The notes beneath the pieces are model-generated. The model saw only the letters and a program-made list of their open reading frames with translations. It was not told the origin of the DNA and did no database searches. Shown in pieces: positions 1 to 6,134 of a stretch of 15,833 nt of DNA; the stretch's first letter is position 1; each line of letters opens with the position of its first letter. Made by a program: the position numbers and the translations under genes. This DNA comes from RBG-13-66-14 sp964436465. Lineage in GTDB: Bacteria > RBG-13-66-14. Location: assembly GCA_964436465.1 (NCBI GenBank), contig CAYTCV010000044.1, positions 1-15,833 of the forward strand, in the 5' to 3' direction.

Positions 1-14
1 CGCGGGCGGGCACA

Positions 15-48
15 GAGGACTCGTCCTACGCCCCGCCCCTACGTCGGC
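15..48. repeat. Dispersed repeat, copy 1
   Basis: Positions 15-30 (GAGGACTCGTCCTACG) recur exactly at 11999-12014. The following 25 or so bases also match with a few changes, sharing CCTAC, TCG and CGCAA blocks. Both copies lie outside genes. The unit contains the small palindrome AGGAC/GTCCT. On the minus strand it reads CGTAGGACGAGTCCTC, which resembles the GTAGG-led hairpin family found elsewhere in the window. Function unknown. Confidence 0.6.
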
Positions 49-63
49 GCAATTTCGACGGAC

Positions 64-80
64 CGGTGCGGACCGCCGTC
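64..80 (+). promoter_or_regulatory. Possible operator or UP-type element shared with the galT promoter
   Basis: CGGTGC followed by GGACCGCCGT lies 5 bp upstream of the -35 box of the carbonic anhydrase promoter. Almost the same element (CGGTGC, two extra bases, GGACCGCCGT) lies 4 bp upstream of the galT -35 box at 1552-1569. The shared sequence and position are seen directly. A role as a common regulator site is inference. Confidence 0.35.
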
Positions 81-84
81 CCGG

Positions 85-113
85 TTGACACACCGCCCCG
101 GCGCGGGTACAAT
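85..113 (+). promoter_or_regulatory. Sigma70-type promoter for the carbonic anhydrase/TPR unit
   Basis: A perfect -35 box TTGACA (85-90) is followed after 17 bp by the -10 box TACAAT (108-113). Transcription would start near 120, about 20 nt before the ATG at 141. The upstream GTG at 66 lies before this promoter and so cannot be the main start. Confidence 0.8.
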
Positions 114-140
114 CGCGCGGCCCGTGAACCACCTTTAAAA

Positions 141-656
141 ATGCCCCTCTACGCCTATCTGGGCACGGAACCCGACCTCGACCCCTCGGTCTTCGTCGCC
201 CCGTCGGCGGACGTCATCGGCGACGTGCGGGCCGCCGCCGACGCGAGCATCTGGTACGGCTGTCTGCTGCGCGGGGACATCGCCCGCATAGAAATCGGCG
301 CGCGCACCAACGTTCAGGACCTCACCGTGGTCCACGTGGACCACGACCGGCCGACCATCATCGGCGCCGACGTCACCATCGGCCACCGGGCGGTCATCCA
401 CGCCTGCACCATCGCCGACGGCTGCCTTATAGGCATGGGGGCGGTCATCCTCAACGGGGCCGAAATCGGCGAGGGCTCGCTCATCGGGGCGGGGTCGCTC
501 GTCCCGCCGAGGAAGATAATCCCGCCGGGCTCCATGGTCCTGGGGGTGCCGGGACGGGTGGTCCGCCACCTCACCCCCGAAGAGATTCTGGGTCAGAAAA
601 AGCACGCCGCCGGGTACGTGGACCTGGCGAGGACGTTCATAACCGGGGAGCGCTGA
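141..656 (+). CDS. Gamma-class carbonic anhydrase family protein (left-handed beta-helix)
   Basis: A 171-aa hexapeptide-repeat protein of the gamma-carbonic anhydrase/YrdA/PaaY family, predicted to interconvert CO2 and bicarbonate as a cytoplasmic trimer. The three metal-ligand histidines of the family are present at the right spacing: H65 in VVHVD, then H82 and H87 in IGHRAVIHAC. The conserved R44/D46 (LLRGD) and N57/Q59 (TNVQD) are also there. Repeated I-G-x-x motifs from about residue 25 to 150 give the beta-helix, and the C-terminal GVPGRVVRHLTPEE is typical of the family. ATG 141 was chosen because the frame opening at GTG 66 lies upstream of the promoter and its first 25 residues match nothing in the family. 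No clear Shine-Dalgarno precedes the ATG. Activity is not guaranteed: many family members lack measurable carbonic anhydrase activity. It is followed after 1 nt by the TPR gene. Confidence 0.9.
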   Translation: MPLYAYLGTEPDLDPSVFVAPSADVIGDVRAAADASIWYGCLLRGDIARIEIGARTNVQDLTVVHVDHDRPTIIGADVTIGHRAVIHACTIADGCLIGMGAVILNGAEIGEGSLIGAGSLVPPRKIIPPGSMVLGVPGRVVRHLTPEEILGQKKHAAGYVDLARTFITGER

Positions 657-657
657 G

Positions 658-1518
658 ATGGTAAATCCCAAATCCAGGGACGAGCGCGCCGAGGACCTCC
701 GCGAGCTCTACTCCAGGGCGGACGCGCACGACAAGAAGCGGCGCAACCTAATCGTCAACATACTCGTCGGCGTCATCGTGGCGCTGGCGGTCATCGCCTT
801 CTTCATCATCAAAGCCGGCCCGCCGGAGTCGCGCACGGCCCTGCGCGTGGCCCAGGGCATACAGAGCTACGGGATGGCCTTCGAGGGGCACCAGGAGTAC
901 CCCGAGGGCGAGAACTCGAAGCCGGTGTGGGTCGAGCCCACTCCCGAGGAGACGCAGCAGCGGCTCTCCGAGGCGCTGGCCATCTTCAACGAGGTGGCGC
1001 AGGACCCGGGGACCGATTTCGACCGCGACACCGCCGTCCTCTACGTGGGTATGTGCGCCCTGCACCTGGGGAATCTGGACCAGGCGGAGGAGAAGCTGAC
1101 CCAGGTTTCGACGAGCGAGTTCGACCCGCTCCGGCAGCAGGCGCGCTACACCCTCGGCTCCGTGATGCTCGAACGGGGCCAGCTCCCCGAGGCGCTGGAG
1201 TACTACCAGGGCCTGGCCGCCGAACAGGACAACTACCTGGCGACCGCGGCGAAGCTGGAGACCTCGCGCATCCTGGGCTGGCTCGGGCGTCCCGACGAAT
1301 CGAAGGCCGTCCTGGAGGGCATCGTCGAGGCCGGGCCCGAGGACAGCCCCGACGTGCGGATGGCCCAGTGGATGCTGGACCAGGGGCTGTACCTGACCCA
1401 CCTGGTGGACCTCATCCCGCTCGGCGGCCCGGCGGTGCCCGGACCGACCGCCCCCACGGAGACCCCGGCGGTGCCGGAGCCGACCGCTCCCGTCGAAGGG
1501 GCCACCCTCCCGCAGTGA
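658..1518 (+). CDS. Membrane-anchored tetratricopeptide-repeat protein
   Basis: A 286-aa protein with a charged N-terminal tail containing KKRR (26-29), one transmembrane helix (about 31-51), TPR-like helical pairs (about 100-245) and a proline-rich C-terminal tail. The positive residues before the helix predict an N-in topology with the TPR domain outside the inner membrane, as in YfgM-like proteins; that family link is a guess from architecture. TPR signatures include the blocks around ALHLGNLDQAEEKL and LERGQLPEALEYY. The tail has two near-copies of AVP-x-PTAP. The ATG follows the carbonic anhydrase stop by 1 nt, with GGGGAG about 7 nt upstream, so the two are probably co-transcribed and coupled. 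A partner in envelope protein assembly is possible but nothing in the sequence names one. Confidence 0.8.
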   Translation: MVNPKSRDERAEDLRELYSRADAHDKKRRNLIVNILVGVIVALAVIAFFIIKAGPPESRTALRVAQGIQSYGMAFEGHQEYPEGENSKPVWVEPTPEETQQRLSEALAIFNEVAQDPGTDFDRDTAVLYVGMCALHLGNLDQAEEKLTQVSTSEFDPLRQQARYTLGSVMLERGQLPEALEYYQGLAAEQDNYLATAAKLETSRILGWLGRPDESKAVLEGIVEAGPEDSPDVRMAQWMLDQGLYLTHLVDLIPLGGPAVPGPTAPTETPAVPEPTAPVEGATLPQ

Positions 1519-1546
1519 GGGTTGGCCTGTTTATTGCTTCTGTTAA

Positions 1547-1570
1547 AACGGCGGTGCACGGACCGCCGTT
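1547..1570. repeat. Perfect 8-bp inverted repeat between the TPR gene and galT
   Basis: AACGGCGG (1547-1554) pairs exactly with CCGCCGTT (1563-1570) around an 8-nt loop. On the plus strand no T-run follows, so it is a poor intrinsic terminator for the TPR gene. On the minus strand it is followed by TTTT. The right arm overlaps the element shared with the carbonic anhydrase promoter, so it may be regulatory. Confidence 0.5.
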
Positions 1571-1573
1571 CGC

Positions 1574-1604
1574 TTGATAATCCCCGGCCGCCCTGTGCTA
1601 TACT
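1574..1604 (+). promoter_or_regulatory. Extended -10 promoter for galT
   Basis: -35-like TTGATA (1574-1579), a 19-bp spacer, and an extended -10 TGCTATACT with the hexamer at 1599-1604. The long spacer is offset by the TGn extension. The start site would be near 1611, giving a leader of about 50 nt. The same TGCTATACT string occurs in the beta-barrel gene promoter at 9385-9393. Confidence 0.7.
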
Positions 1605-1663
1605 TCGTAAAAAACATACGCCCCTGAACGTCACCTCGCCCGTGCGTCATCCCGGAGGGCCCC

Positions 1664-2686
1664 TTGCCCGAACTGCGGCGCGACCCCATTATCGGCCGGT
1701 GGGTAATCATCTCCTCGGAGAGGGGTAAGCGTCCCTCCGATTTCGCCGCCGTCCACGAGGAAAGCGGCAGCCCGAACTGCCCCTTCTGCGAGGGCAACGA
1801 GGCCCTGACCCCCCCGGAAATTTACACCGTCAACGCCGACGGCGCGGACGGGCGGGAGCCCAACACCCCCGGCTGGCAGGTGCGCGTCGTGCCGAACAAG
1901 TTCCCCGCCCTGCGCATAGAGGGGGACCTGGACCGCCACGGCGTGGGCATGTACGACATGATGAACGGCGTGGGAGCCCACGAGGTCATCATCGAGAACC
2001 CGCGCCACGACCGGCGGCTGCACCAGCTTCCGCCGAAGCAGGTCGAGCTGGTCGTCGGCAGCTACCGCCAGCGAATAGTAGACCTCACCCGCGACCCCCG
2101 CTTCCGCTACATCCTGGTGTTCAAGAACGAGGGCAAGGCGGCCGGGGCCTCCCTCCACCACTCCCACTCCCAGCTAATCGCCACCCCCATCGTCCCCAAG
2201 CGCGTCTCCGAGGAGCTCGAGGGGGCGAAGATTTATTACGGCTGGAAGGAACGCTGCGTCTTCTGCGACATCATCATCCAGGAGATGGAGCAGGCGGAGC
2301 GGGTGGTGTGCGAGAACGAGGAGTTCATCTCGCTGGAGCCCTTCGCGCCGCGCTTCCCCTTCGAGACCTGGATTCTGCCCAAGACGCACCGGCCGCTTTT
2401 CGAGCGCGACAACGACCTGGGGCTTTTAGCGGAAATCCTGTCGGAGACACTGCGGCGCCTGGCGGTCACGCTGGACTCGCCGCCGTACAATTTCATCATC
2501 CACAACACGCCCACCAACGGCCGCGGGACGGACCTGCTGGCCTACCACTGGCACATCGAGGTCATGCCGAAACTGACGAAGGTGGCCGGTTTCGAGTGGG
2601 GGACCGGCTTCTACATCAACCCGACGAAGCCGGAGGACGCGGCGCGGTATCTGCGCGAGGCGGTGCTGGAGGACATCACCGAGTAG
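1664..2686 (+). CDS. galT: Galactose-1-phosphate uridylyltransferase
   Basis: A 340-aa GalT of the HIT superfamily. It transfers UMP between UDP-glucose and galactose-1-phosphate in the Leloir pathway, in the cytoplasm. The N-terminal half has the metal site cysteines C39/C42 (CPFC), H106, and the active-site HHSHSQ at 165-170. By alignment with the E. coli HPHGQ motif, H168 is the nucleophile, H166 a metal ligand and Q170 the UMP-stabilising residue. The C-terminal half has a second CxxC (C198/C201) and HWHIEVMP (295-302), matching the second metal site. The start is TTG with GGAGGG 4 nt upstream, and the protein begins as GalTs do (PELRRDPIIGRWVII). The middle residue is Ser rather than Pro (HSH), a known bacterial variant. 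A related nucleotide phosphorylase or transferase specificity cannot be excluded. No galK or galE is in the window, and the gene has its own promoter. Confidence 0.92.
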   Translation: MPELRRDPIIGRWVIISSERGKRPSDFAAVHEESGSPNCPFCEGNEALTPPEIYTVNADGADGREPNTPGWQVRVVPNKFPALRIEGDLDRHGVGMYDMMNGVGAHEVIIENPRHDRRLHQLPPKQVELVVGSYRQRIVDLTRDPRFRYILVFKNEGKAAGASLHHSHSQLIATPIVPKRVSEELEGAKIYYGWKERCVFCDIIIQEMEQAERVVCENEEFISLEPFAPRFPFETWILPKTHRPLFERDNDLGLLAEILSETLRRLAVTLDSPPYNFIIHNTPTNGRGTDLLAYHWHIEVMPKLTKVAGFEWGTGFYINPTKPEDAARYLREAVLEDITE

Positions 2687-2708
2687 CCGCCGGGTGTGTG
2701 CGTTTATC

Positions 2709-2735
2709 GTAGAGCGGGGACTCCGTACCCCGCCC
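2709..2735 (+). repeat. Family A hairpin repeat, copy 1
   Basis: GTAGAGCGGGG (2709-2719) pairs through GCGGGG (2714-2719) with CCCCGC (2728-2733). An A/T-rich tract (ATTTTATT) follows, so it may help end galT transcription. It is the most divergent copy in the array at 2709-2998. Confidence 0.6.
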
Positions 2736-2762
2736 ATTTTATTCATTGCCGTATACCTGAAT

Positions 2763-2795
2763 GTAGGGCGGGGATTCCATCCCCGCCGTTTTTTT
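2763..2795 (+). terminator. Family A hairpin repeat, copy 2, acting as intrinsic terminator of galT
   Basis: GGCGGGGA (2767-2774), loop TTCCA, TCCCCGCC (2780-2787), then seven Ts (2789-2795). This is an 8-bp perfect GC-rich stem plus U-tract about 80 nt after the galT stop. It is also a clear copy of the GTAGGGCGGGG repeat. Confidence 0.75.
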
Positions 2796-2815
2796 AAACC
2801 ACCGGCTGCGATGAT

Positions 2816-2841
2816 GTAGGGCGGGACTTCCACGTCCCGCC
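2816..2841 (+). repeat. Family A hairpin repeat, copy 3
   Basis: GTAG, then stem GGCGGGAC (2820-2827), loop TTCCAC, stem GTCCCGCC (2834-2841). Compared with copy 2, the inner stem bases changed on both sides and still pair. No T-run follows. Confidence 0.7.
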
Positions 2842-2865
2842 GCTTTGCCTTACATATCCCGCCGG

Positions 2866-2896
2866 AAAACGGCGGCTCGTAGAAGAGCCGCCCTAC
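2866..2896 (-). repeat. Family A hairpin repeat, copy 4, inverted
   Basis: Stem GGCGGCTC (2871-2878) and GAGCCGCC (2885-2892) with a 6-nt loop. Read on the minus strand it is GTAGGGCGGCTC, TTCTAC, GAGCCGCCGTTTT, so it has the family layout in the opposite orientation with a short T-run. It could help terminate the minus-strand gene at 3058-3714. Confidence 0.65.
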
Positions 2897-2910
2897 ACCG
2901 CTTCGCGGTG
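2896..2910. repeat. Short perfect hairpin
   Basis: CACCGC (2896-2901), loop TTC, GCGGTG (2905-2910), between family A copies 4 and 5. Confidence 0.5.
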
Positions 2911-2915
2911 AAAAT

Positions 2916-2998
2916 GCAGGGCGGGGATTACCTTCGGTCGCAGTTATCCCTTCGGGCCCATATAACCTTCGGTCGCAGATACAATCCCCGCCGTTTTT
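2916..2998 (+). repeat. Family A hairpin repeat, copy 5, with expanded loop
   Basis: The outer stem GGCGGGGATT (2920-2929) pairs perfectly with AATCCCCGCC (2983-2992), followed by TTTTT (2994-2998). The usual 4-6 nt loop is replaced by 53 nt that contain ACCTTCGGTCGCAG twice (2930-2943, 2965-2978) with CCCTTCGGGCCC between them. The pairing and T-run make it a possible terminator; the enlarged loop is unique in this window. Confidence 0.7.
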
Positions 2999-3006
2999 AT
3001 GAGGCA

Positions 3007-3043
3007 GCCCTCACCCTCAATCCCTCTCCCGGAGGGAGAGGGA
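3007..3043 (+). repeat. Family B hairpin repeat, copy 1
   Basis: Leader GCCCTCACCCTCAA, then TCCCTCTCCC (3021-3030), loop GGA, GGGAGAGGGA (3034-3043): a 10-bp perfect stem. The same leader and stem recur at 6011-6046 and, inverted, at 10171-10207 and 11936-11975. It sits just beyond the end of the minus-strand gene at 3058. Confidence 0.8.
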
Positions 3044-3057
3044 AGCCGCGCTAGCTC

Positions 3058-3714
3058 TCACCCGTGCAGAATCCATAAAACCGCCCACGCCGCCAGGCCG
3101 ATGAAAACCGCCCCCGCGCCGTAGCCCCACCATCCCCCCCGCGTCAGCGGCGGCCACGGCGACAGCATGAGCGCACCCGCCGTGGTGAACGCCGCCAGGA
3201 CGCCGACGAGCCCCAGCGGCTCCAGCACCCACGGCCCCGTCCCGCCGAAAAACGAGCAGCCCGTCAGAATGGCGCAGACGGCCGGCGGCAGCACCAGCCC
3301 CTCCGTCCCGCCGACGACGCCCTCCGCCGCGTCAAGATGACGCCCGCTCCGCCGGGCCCGTGCCCTGCTCCAATTCCCCCCGAGCAGGCCCAGGGCGAGA
3401 AGCATCAGCGCCGCGCCGCCCAGCGCCCCCGTCGCCAGCCGCCACCACCCCGGCGGACTCCAGACGCCCAGGCTGACCAGAATTTCGTCCACCACCAGCG
3501 GCGCCGCCCAGACGAAGAGGGGCGCCTTCCTCCGGCCCCCCGGCAGACCTTTCCCCAATCCGCCCCGGAGTATTACGTAGAGCGCCGCCAGGACCGCGCC
3601 GGCGTATATCCCCGCGCAGCGCCGGCACAGAAGCGCCGCGCCGCCCACCGTCGGCGTCAGGCCGGGGAGCTGATGGCAGACGGCCCGCGCCGCTTCTTCG
3701 ATGAATTCGAGCAT
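3058..3714 (-). CDS. DUF2085-like integral membrane protein
   Basis: A 218-aa, very hydrophobic protein with about five or six transmembrane segments. The N-terminus carries the DUF2085 signature: C13-H14-Q15 and, after a short gap, C30-R-R-C33-A-G-I-Y. A conserved acidic residue (D76, VVDEIL) and a W-W-R-L-x-TG-x-x-GG block (about 90-100) follow. That combination is what I recognise; the family has no established function, though the CHQ and CxxC residues suggest metal or thiol chemistry at a membrane face. The ATG at 3714 is read divergently from the HEAT-repeat lipoprotein; the two starts are 65 bp apart and may share an AT-rich promoter core. Downstream lie family B and inverted family A hairpins. 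The membrane nature is certain, the family fairly likely, the role unknown. Confidence 0.75.
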   Translation of the reverse strand: MLEFIEEAARAVCHQLPGLTPTVGGAALLCRRCAGIYAGAVLAALYVILRGGLGKGLPGGRRKAPLFVWAAPLVVDEILVSLGVWSPPGWWRLATGALGGAALMLLALGLLGGNWSRARARRSGRHLDAAEGVVGGTEGLVLPPAVCAILTGCSFFGGTGPWVLEPLGLVGVLAAFTTAGALMLSPWPPLTRGGWWGYGAGAVFIGLAAWAVLWILHG

Positions 3715-3746
3715 GGACGCTCGCCCCCGCCGGGACCGTTTTGGTT

Positions 3747-3752
3747 TATAAT
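3747..3752 (+). promoter_or_regulatory. -10 box TATAAT for the HEAT/SH3 unit, possibly bidirectional
   Basis: A perfect TATAAT lies 28 nt before ATG 3780. No good -35 is present at 16-18 bp. The same AT patch reads TATAAA on the minus strand (3746-3751), with a TTGCGG-like -35 only 13 bp away, so it may also serve the divergent gene at 3714. Confidence 0.5.
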
Positions 3753-3779
3753 GGCCGTGTCAGCCGCAAGAGGTGGTGT

Positions 3780-4793
3780 ATGCCGCGCAAGCCGCTCCTC
3801 GTCCTGTCCGGGCTTTTGGCGCTCGTCCTCGCGGGCTGCGGCGCTGTCCACGACGCCCGGGACATCGAGTACCATAAGCAGAAGGCGCTCCTGGGCGACC
3901 GGGACTATTTCTTCGAGCTGACCGAGTCTTTGAGCTACCTGGAGGATGCGAATCTGCGCCTGGCGGTGGTGGACGCCCTGGATGAAATCGGGGACAAGGG
4001 GGCGACGATGGCCCTGGTGGCGGTCATGCGCACGGACCCCGACCCCACGGTGCGCCTGGCCGTTCCGCCGGTGCTGGCCCGGATGGGCGCCCGCCGCGCC
4101 ATCGAGCCTCTGGCGACCATGATTACCGACGACGACCCCAACATGCGCAAGGCGGCGCTGGCGGCCCTCCAGCAGTTCGGCGACGTCCCGGCCCAGGTCT
4201 ACATCCCCGGCCTCAAGTCCGCCGACCCCGCCGTCCAGACCGAGACGGTCAAGGCCCTGGGGATGCTGCGCGACCCCGACCTGGTGCCCATCTTCTTCGA
4301 CGCCTTCTTCGACCCCGTCACGCAGGCCGGGGCCAGAAAACAGATAATAGCAGAGCTCGGCCACCTGGGCGAGGGCGGGGTGGACTGCCTGTACCACATC
4401 ATGCTGCAGACGCCGGATACAACGATGCAGCAGTCGGTCCGGCGCGAGCTGGAGGCCAGCCCCTCGGACCGCGCCCAGCGCCTCCTGGCCGAGTACGACA
4501 CCGGCGGGGAGGCCTTCGGCTGGGACCTTTCCTGGGAGACGCCCCGCGGCGCCACCGTCGTCACCGGGAAGGTCATCGAGGTCAACGTCGTCGCCACCGA
4601 CAACGCCAGCCTGATGCTGGTGACCGACCGCGGCCGCCACGTCCACTGCCACTTCACCGGCCACACCAACGAGCTGTTGTACATCAAGAGCGAGATGGCG
4701 AAGGGTTCGGTGCGGGTGTCCGTGGGCGGGTCGAGCTCCTACATCGAGGAGATGACCCACGTCTGGGCCGACACCATCCAAATCGTGCCGTGA
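3780..4793 (+). CDS. HEAT-repeat lipoprotein with a C-terminal OB-fold-like domain
   Basis: A 337-aa predicted lipoprotein. Residues 1-20 form a type II signal peptide ending in the lipobox LAGC (C20 lipidated). Helical HEAT/PBS-lyase-type repeats span about 55-215, for example VRLAVPPVLARMGARRAIEP and MRKAALAALQQFGD. The last 95 or so residues (about 240-337) start with VVTGKVIEVNV, run through LMLVTDRGRHVHCHF and end in ADTIQIV; this pattern looks like the tRNA_anti-like (OB) extracytoplasmic domains, which is inference. HEAT repeats usually bind protein partners. ATG 3780 is chosen over an earlier TTG at 3741 because the earlier start overlaps the -10 box, because AGAGGTGG lies just upstream of 3780, and because the lipobox then falls at the right distance. 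The SH3 gene follows 9 nt later, so a joint envelope function is plausible. Confidence 0.8.
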   Translation: MPRKPLLVLSGLLALVLAGCGAVHDARDIEYHKQKALLGDRDYFFELTESLSYLEDANLRLAVVDALDEIGDKGATMALVAVMRTDPDPTVRLAVPPVLARMGARRAIEPLATMITDDDPNMRKAALAALQQFGDVPAQVYIPGLKSADPAVQTETVKALGMLRDPDLVPIFFDAFFDPVTQAGARKQIIAELGHLGEGGVDCLYHIMLQTPDTTMQQSVRRELEASPSDRAQRLLAEYDTGGEAFGWDLSWETPRGATVVTGKVIEVNVVATDNASLMLVTDRGRHVHCHFTGHTNELLYIKSEMAKGSVRVSVGGSSSYIEEMTHVWADTIQIVP

Positions 4794-4802
4794 GGTAGTC
4801 GT

Positions 4803-5930
4803 TTGAAAACGGTTGCGCTAATCCTTGCTCTGTGCCCCCTGTGCCTGGCGGATGCCGGGTATATGTGGGGTTACGAGGACATCCTGCCCCTCGAGGGTTG
4901 GCAGTCCTTCTATGAGCCGATAGCGAAGGCGCCGCTGCCCGATGGAGTGATGGACTACGCGTTCGATAAGATCCTGATGTCTGATATTTCGGCGGGTCTG
5001 CCTCCCTTCGTTCTCTACGACCTGGAGACCGGCCTCGTGGAACCTTTCAATCACCCGGTAATCGACGAGCTGGAGAGCGATACCGAGTTCTTCGTTGGCG
5101 TTCAAGGTCTTTGTTATTCTGAAAATGGATATGATTTGTGGTTATCTTGTTACTGTCGGGACTTGGAAAATATGAGGGCGTTCTTTCTTTTCTACATCAC
5201 TGAAGACGAGAGATACGACATGGGTTCGTACCGGGGGCCCCTGGAGGAAGGCGGCGGGTTCCTGTTCAAGTACGAGGACGGCGCGGTCAACGCCTATGAA
5301 AACGGCACACCCACTTACAGTATAAAGGTGGACGACCGGGAGAAGGTCCGGGACCTCGCCTGGGATGGGAAAAACATATGGGCCGCGACGGGCCGGTTCA
5401 TCTACCGCTTGAACCTCGAGGAGGAGGGAGTCGACGCCTGGTTGCCCGCTCCCTTCGGCGTGTCGAGAAGTGAACGCGATGATACCCGGCTTTATTTCGT
5501 CTTCGATGGGGCTATGGGGCTCACGTCGAACTGGAGCCCGGGTCTCGCCGGGACGTACACCGGCGGCGACACGCTCTACGTTTCTACCGTCGGCACCCTG
5601 TGGATGCTGGACCCCACCGCTGCGTGCGAGGAACCGCCACCCGTGGGAACGGCGTTGTGCATGACGGAGGGATTGCATTTGTACGATGGGCCTGGAACCG
5701 ACCACGACGTCATCGACGCCGTCTGTCTGTACGAGCCGGTCTACATACTCGAGCGTCAGGGTGATTGGTGGAGGGTTTTCACCGAAGAGGGCGAGTCGGG
5801 CTGGGTATCGAGTAGCGAGGGGGGGCCTTCGAGCCTAGTCGAAGGCTACGCGTTTTACCTGCAGGACGGCCGTCTTTACTATGTATACGGTAAGGATGGC
5901 CCGATGCTCATTGAAGAGGACGAGGATTGA
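4803..5930 (+). CDS. Secreted protein with a C-terminal bacterial SH3 domain
   Basis: A 375-aa exported protein. Residues 1-18 form a signal peptide (VALILALCPLCLADA). The middle part (about 20-275) contains beta-rich stretches such as VRDLAWDGKNIWAATGRFIY, recalling a beta-propeller blade, but I do not recognise the family. Residues about 283-338 are an SH3b domain: LHLYDGPGTDHDVIDAV, then WWRVFTEEGESGWV. SH3b domains in envelope proteins commonly bind peptidoglycan or partner proteins. The tail is acidic (EEDED). The start is TTG with GAGGT 6 nt upstream, only 9 nt after the HEAT lipoprotein stop, so the two form an operon ended by the terminator at 5972. The stretch 5100-5210 is clearly richer in A/T, with codons TTA, ATT, GAT and TTT, than any neighbouring gene. 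Confidence 0.8.
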   Translation: MKTVALILALCPLCLADAGYMWGYEDILPLEGWQSFYEPIAKAPLPDGVMDYAFDKILMSDISAGLPPFVLYDLETGLVEPFNHPVIDELESDTEFFVGVQGLCYSENGYDLWLSCYCRDLENMRAFFLFYITEDERYDMGSYRGPLEEGGGFLFKYEDGAVNAYENGTPTYSIKVDDREKVRDLAWDGKNIWAATGRFIYRLNLEEEGVDAWLPAPFGVSRSERDDTRLYFVFDGAMGLTSNWSPGLAGTYTGGDTLYVSTVGTLWMLDPTAACEEPPPVGTALCMTEGLHLYDGPGTDHDVIDAVCLYEPVYILERQGDWWRVFTEEGESGWVSSSEGGPSSLVEGYAFYLQDGRLYYVYGKDGPMLIEEDED

Positions 5931-5971
5931 CTATGCGGGGGATTTAATTTTATTAATCGATATGAAAACAA

Positions 5972-6002
5972 GGCGGGGGAAGCGGGCCCCCGCCCTTTTT
6001 TT
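5972..6002 (+). terminator. Strong intrinsic terminator of the HEAT/SH3 unit
   Basis: GGCGGGGG (5972-5979), 7-nt loop, CCCCCGCC (5987-5994), then C and seven Ts (5996-6002). On the minus strand the stem is followed by TTGTTTT, so it could also stop transcription coming from the convergent gene at 6135-6752. Confidence 0.85.
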
Positions 6003-6010
6003 CTAATGAA

Positions 6011-6046
6011 GCCCTCACCCTTAATCCCTCTCCCACGGGGAGAGGG
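6011..6046 (+). repeat. Family B hairpin repeat, copy 2
   Basis: GCCCTCACCCTTAAT leader, CCCTCTCCC (6026-6034), loop ACG, GGGAGAGGG (6038-6046). Same orientation and layout as 3007-3043, with a different loop. Confidence 0.8.
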
Positions 6047-6060
6047 GGGTAGCTGCACCC

Positions 6061-6106
6061 CCCTCCCCAGCCCGTCGGCGAGCCGCCCCCCAAAGGGGGG
6101 GGCATC
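6061..6106. repeat. Family C hairpin repeat, copy 1
   Basis: Contains AGCCCGTCGGCG (6069-6080), whose exact 12-bp reverse complement occurs at 12087-12098. A C6-AAA-G6 hairpin (6086-6100) follows. It lies directly next to family B copy 2, between two convergent transcription units. Confidence 0.6.
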
Positions 6107-6134
6107 GCACCAATCGTCTCGTCGGCCACCGCCG

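Noticed and set aside
66..140. Upstream GTG start extending the carbonic anhydrase by 25 residues
   Set aside because: It lies before a near-perfect promoter (85-113) and the extra residues do not resemble the family N-terminus.
1547..1570. Hairpin as intrinsic terminator of the carbonic anhydrase/TPR unit
   Set aside because: No T-run on the plus strand side; kept only as an inverted repeat.
2930..2978. CRISPR-like direct repeats
   Set aside because: Only two 14-bp copies inside a hairpin loop, with no regular spacers and no cas genes.
3657..4781. Long minus-strand open frame opposite the HEAT lipoprotein
   Set aside because: It is the antisense of a clearly coding gene in GC-rich DNA. 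It has low-complexity composition rich in H, G, R and V and no recognisable domain.
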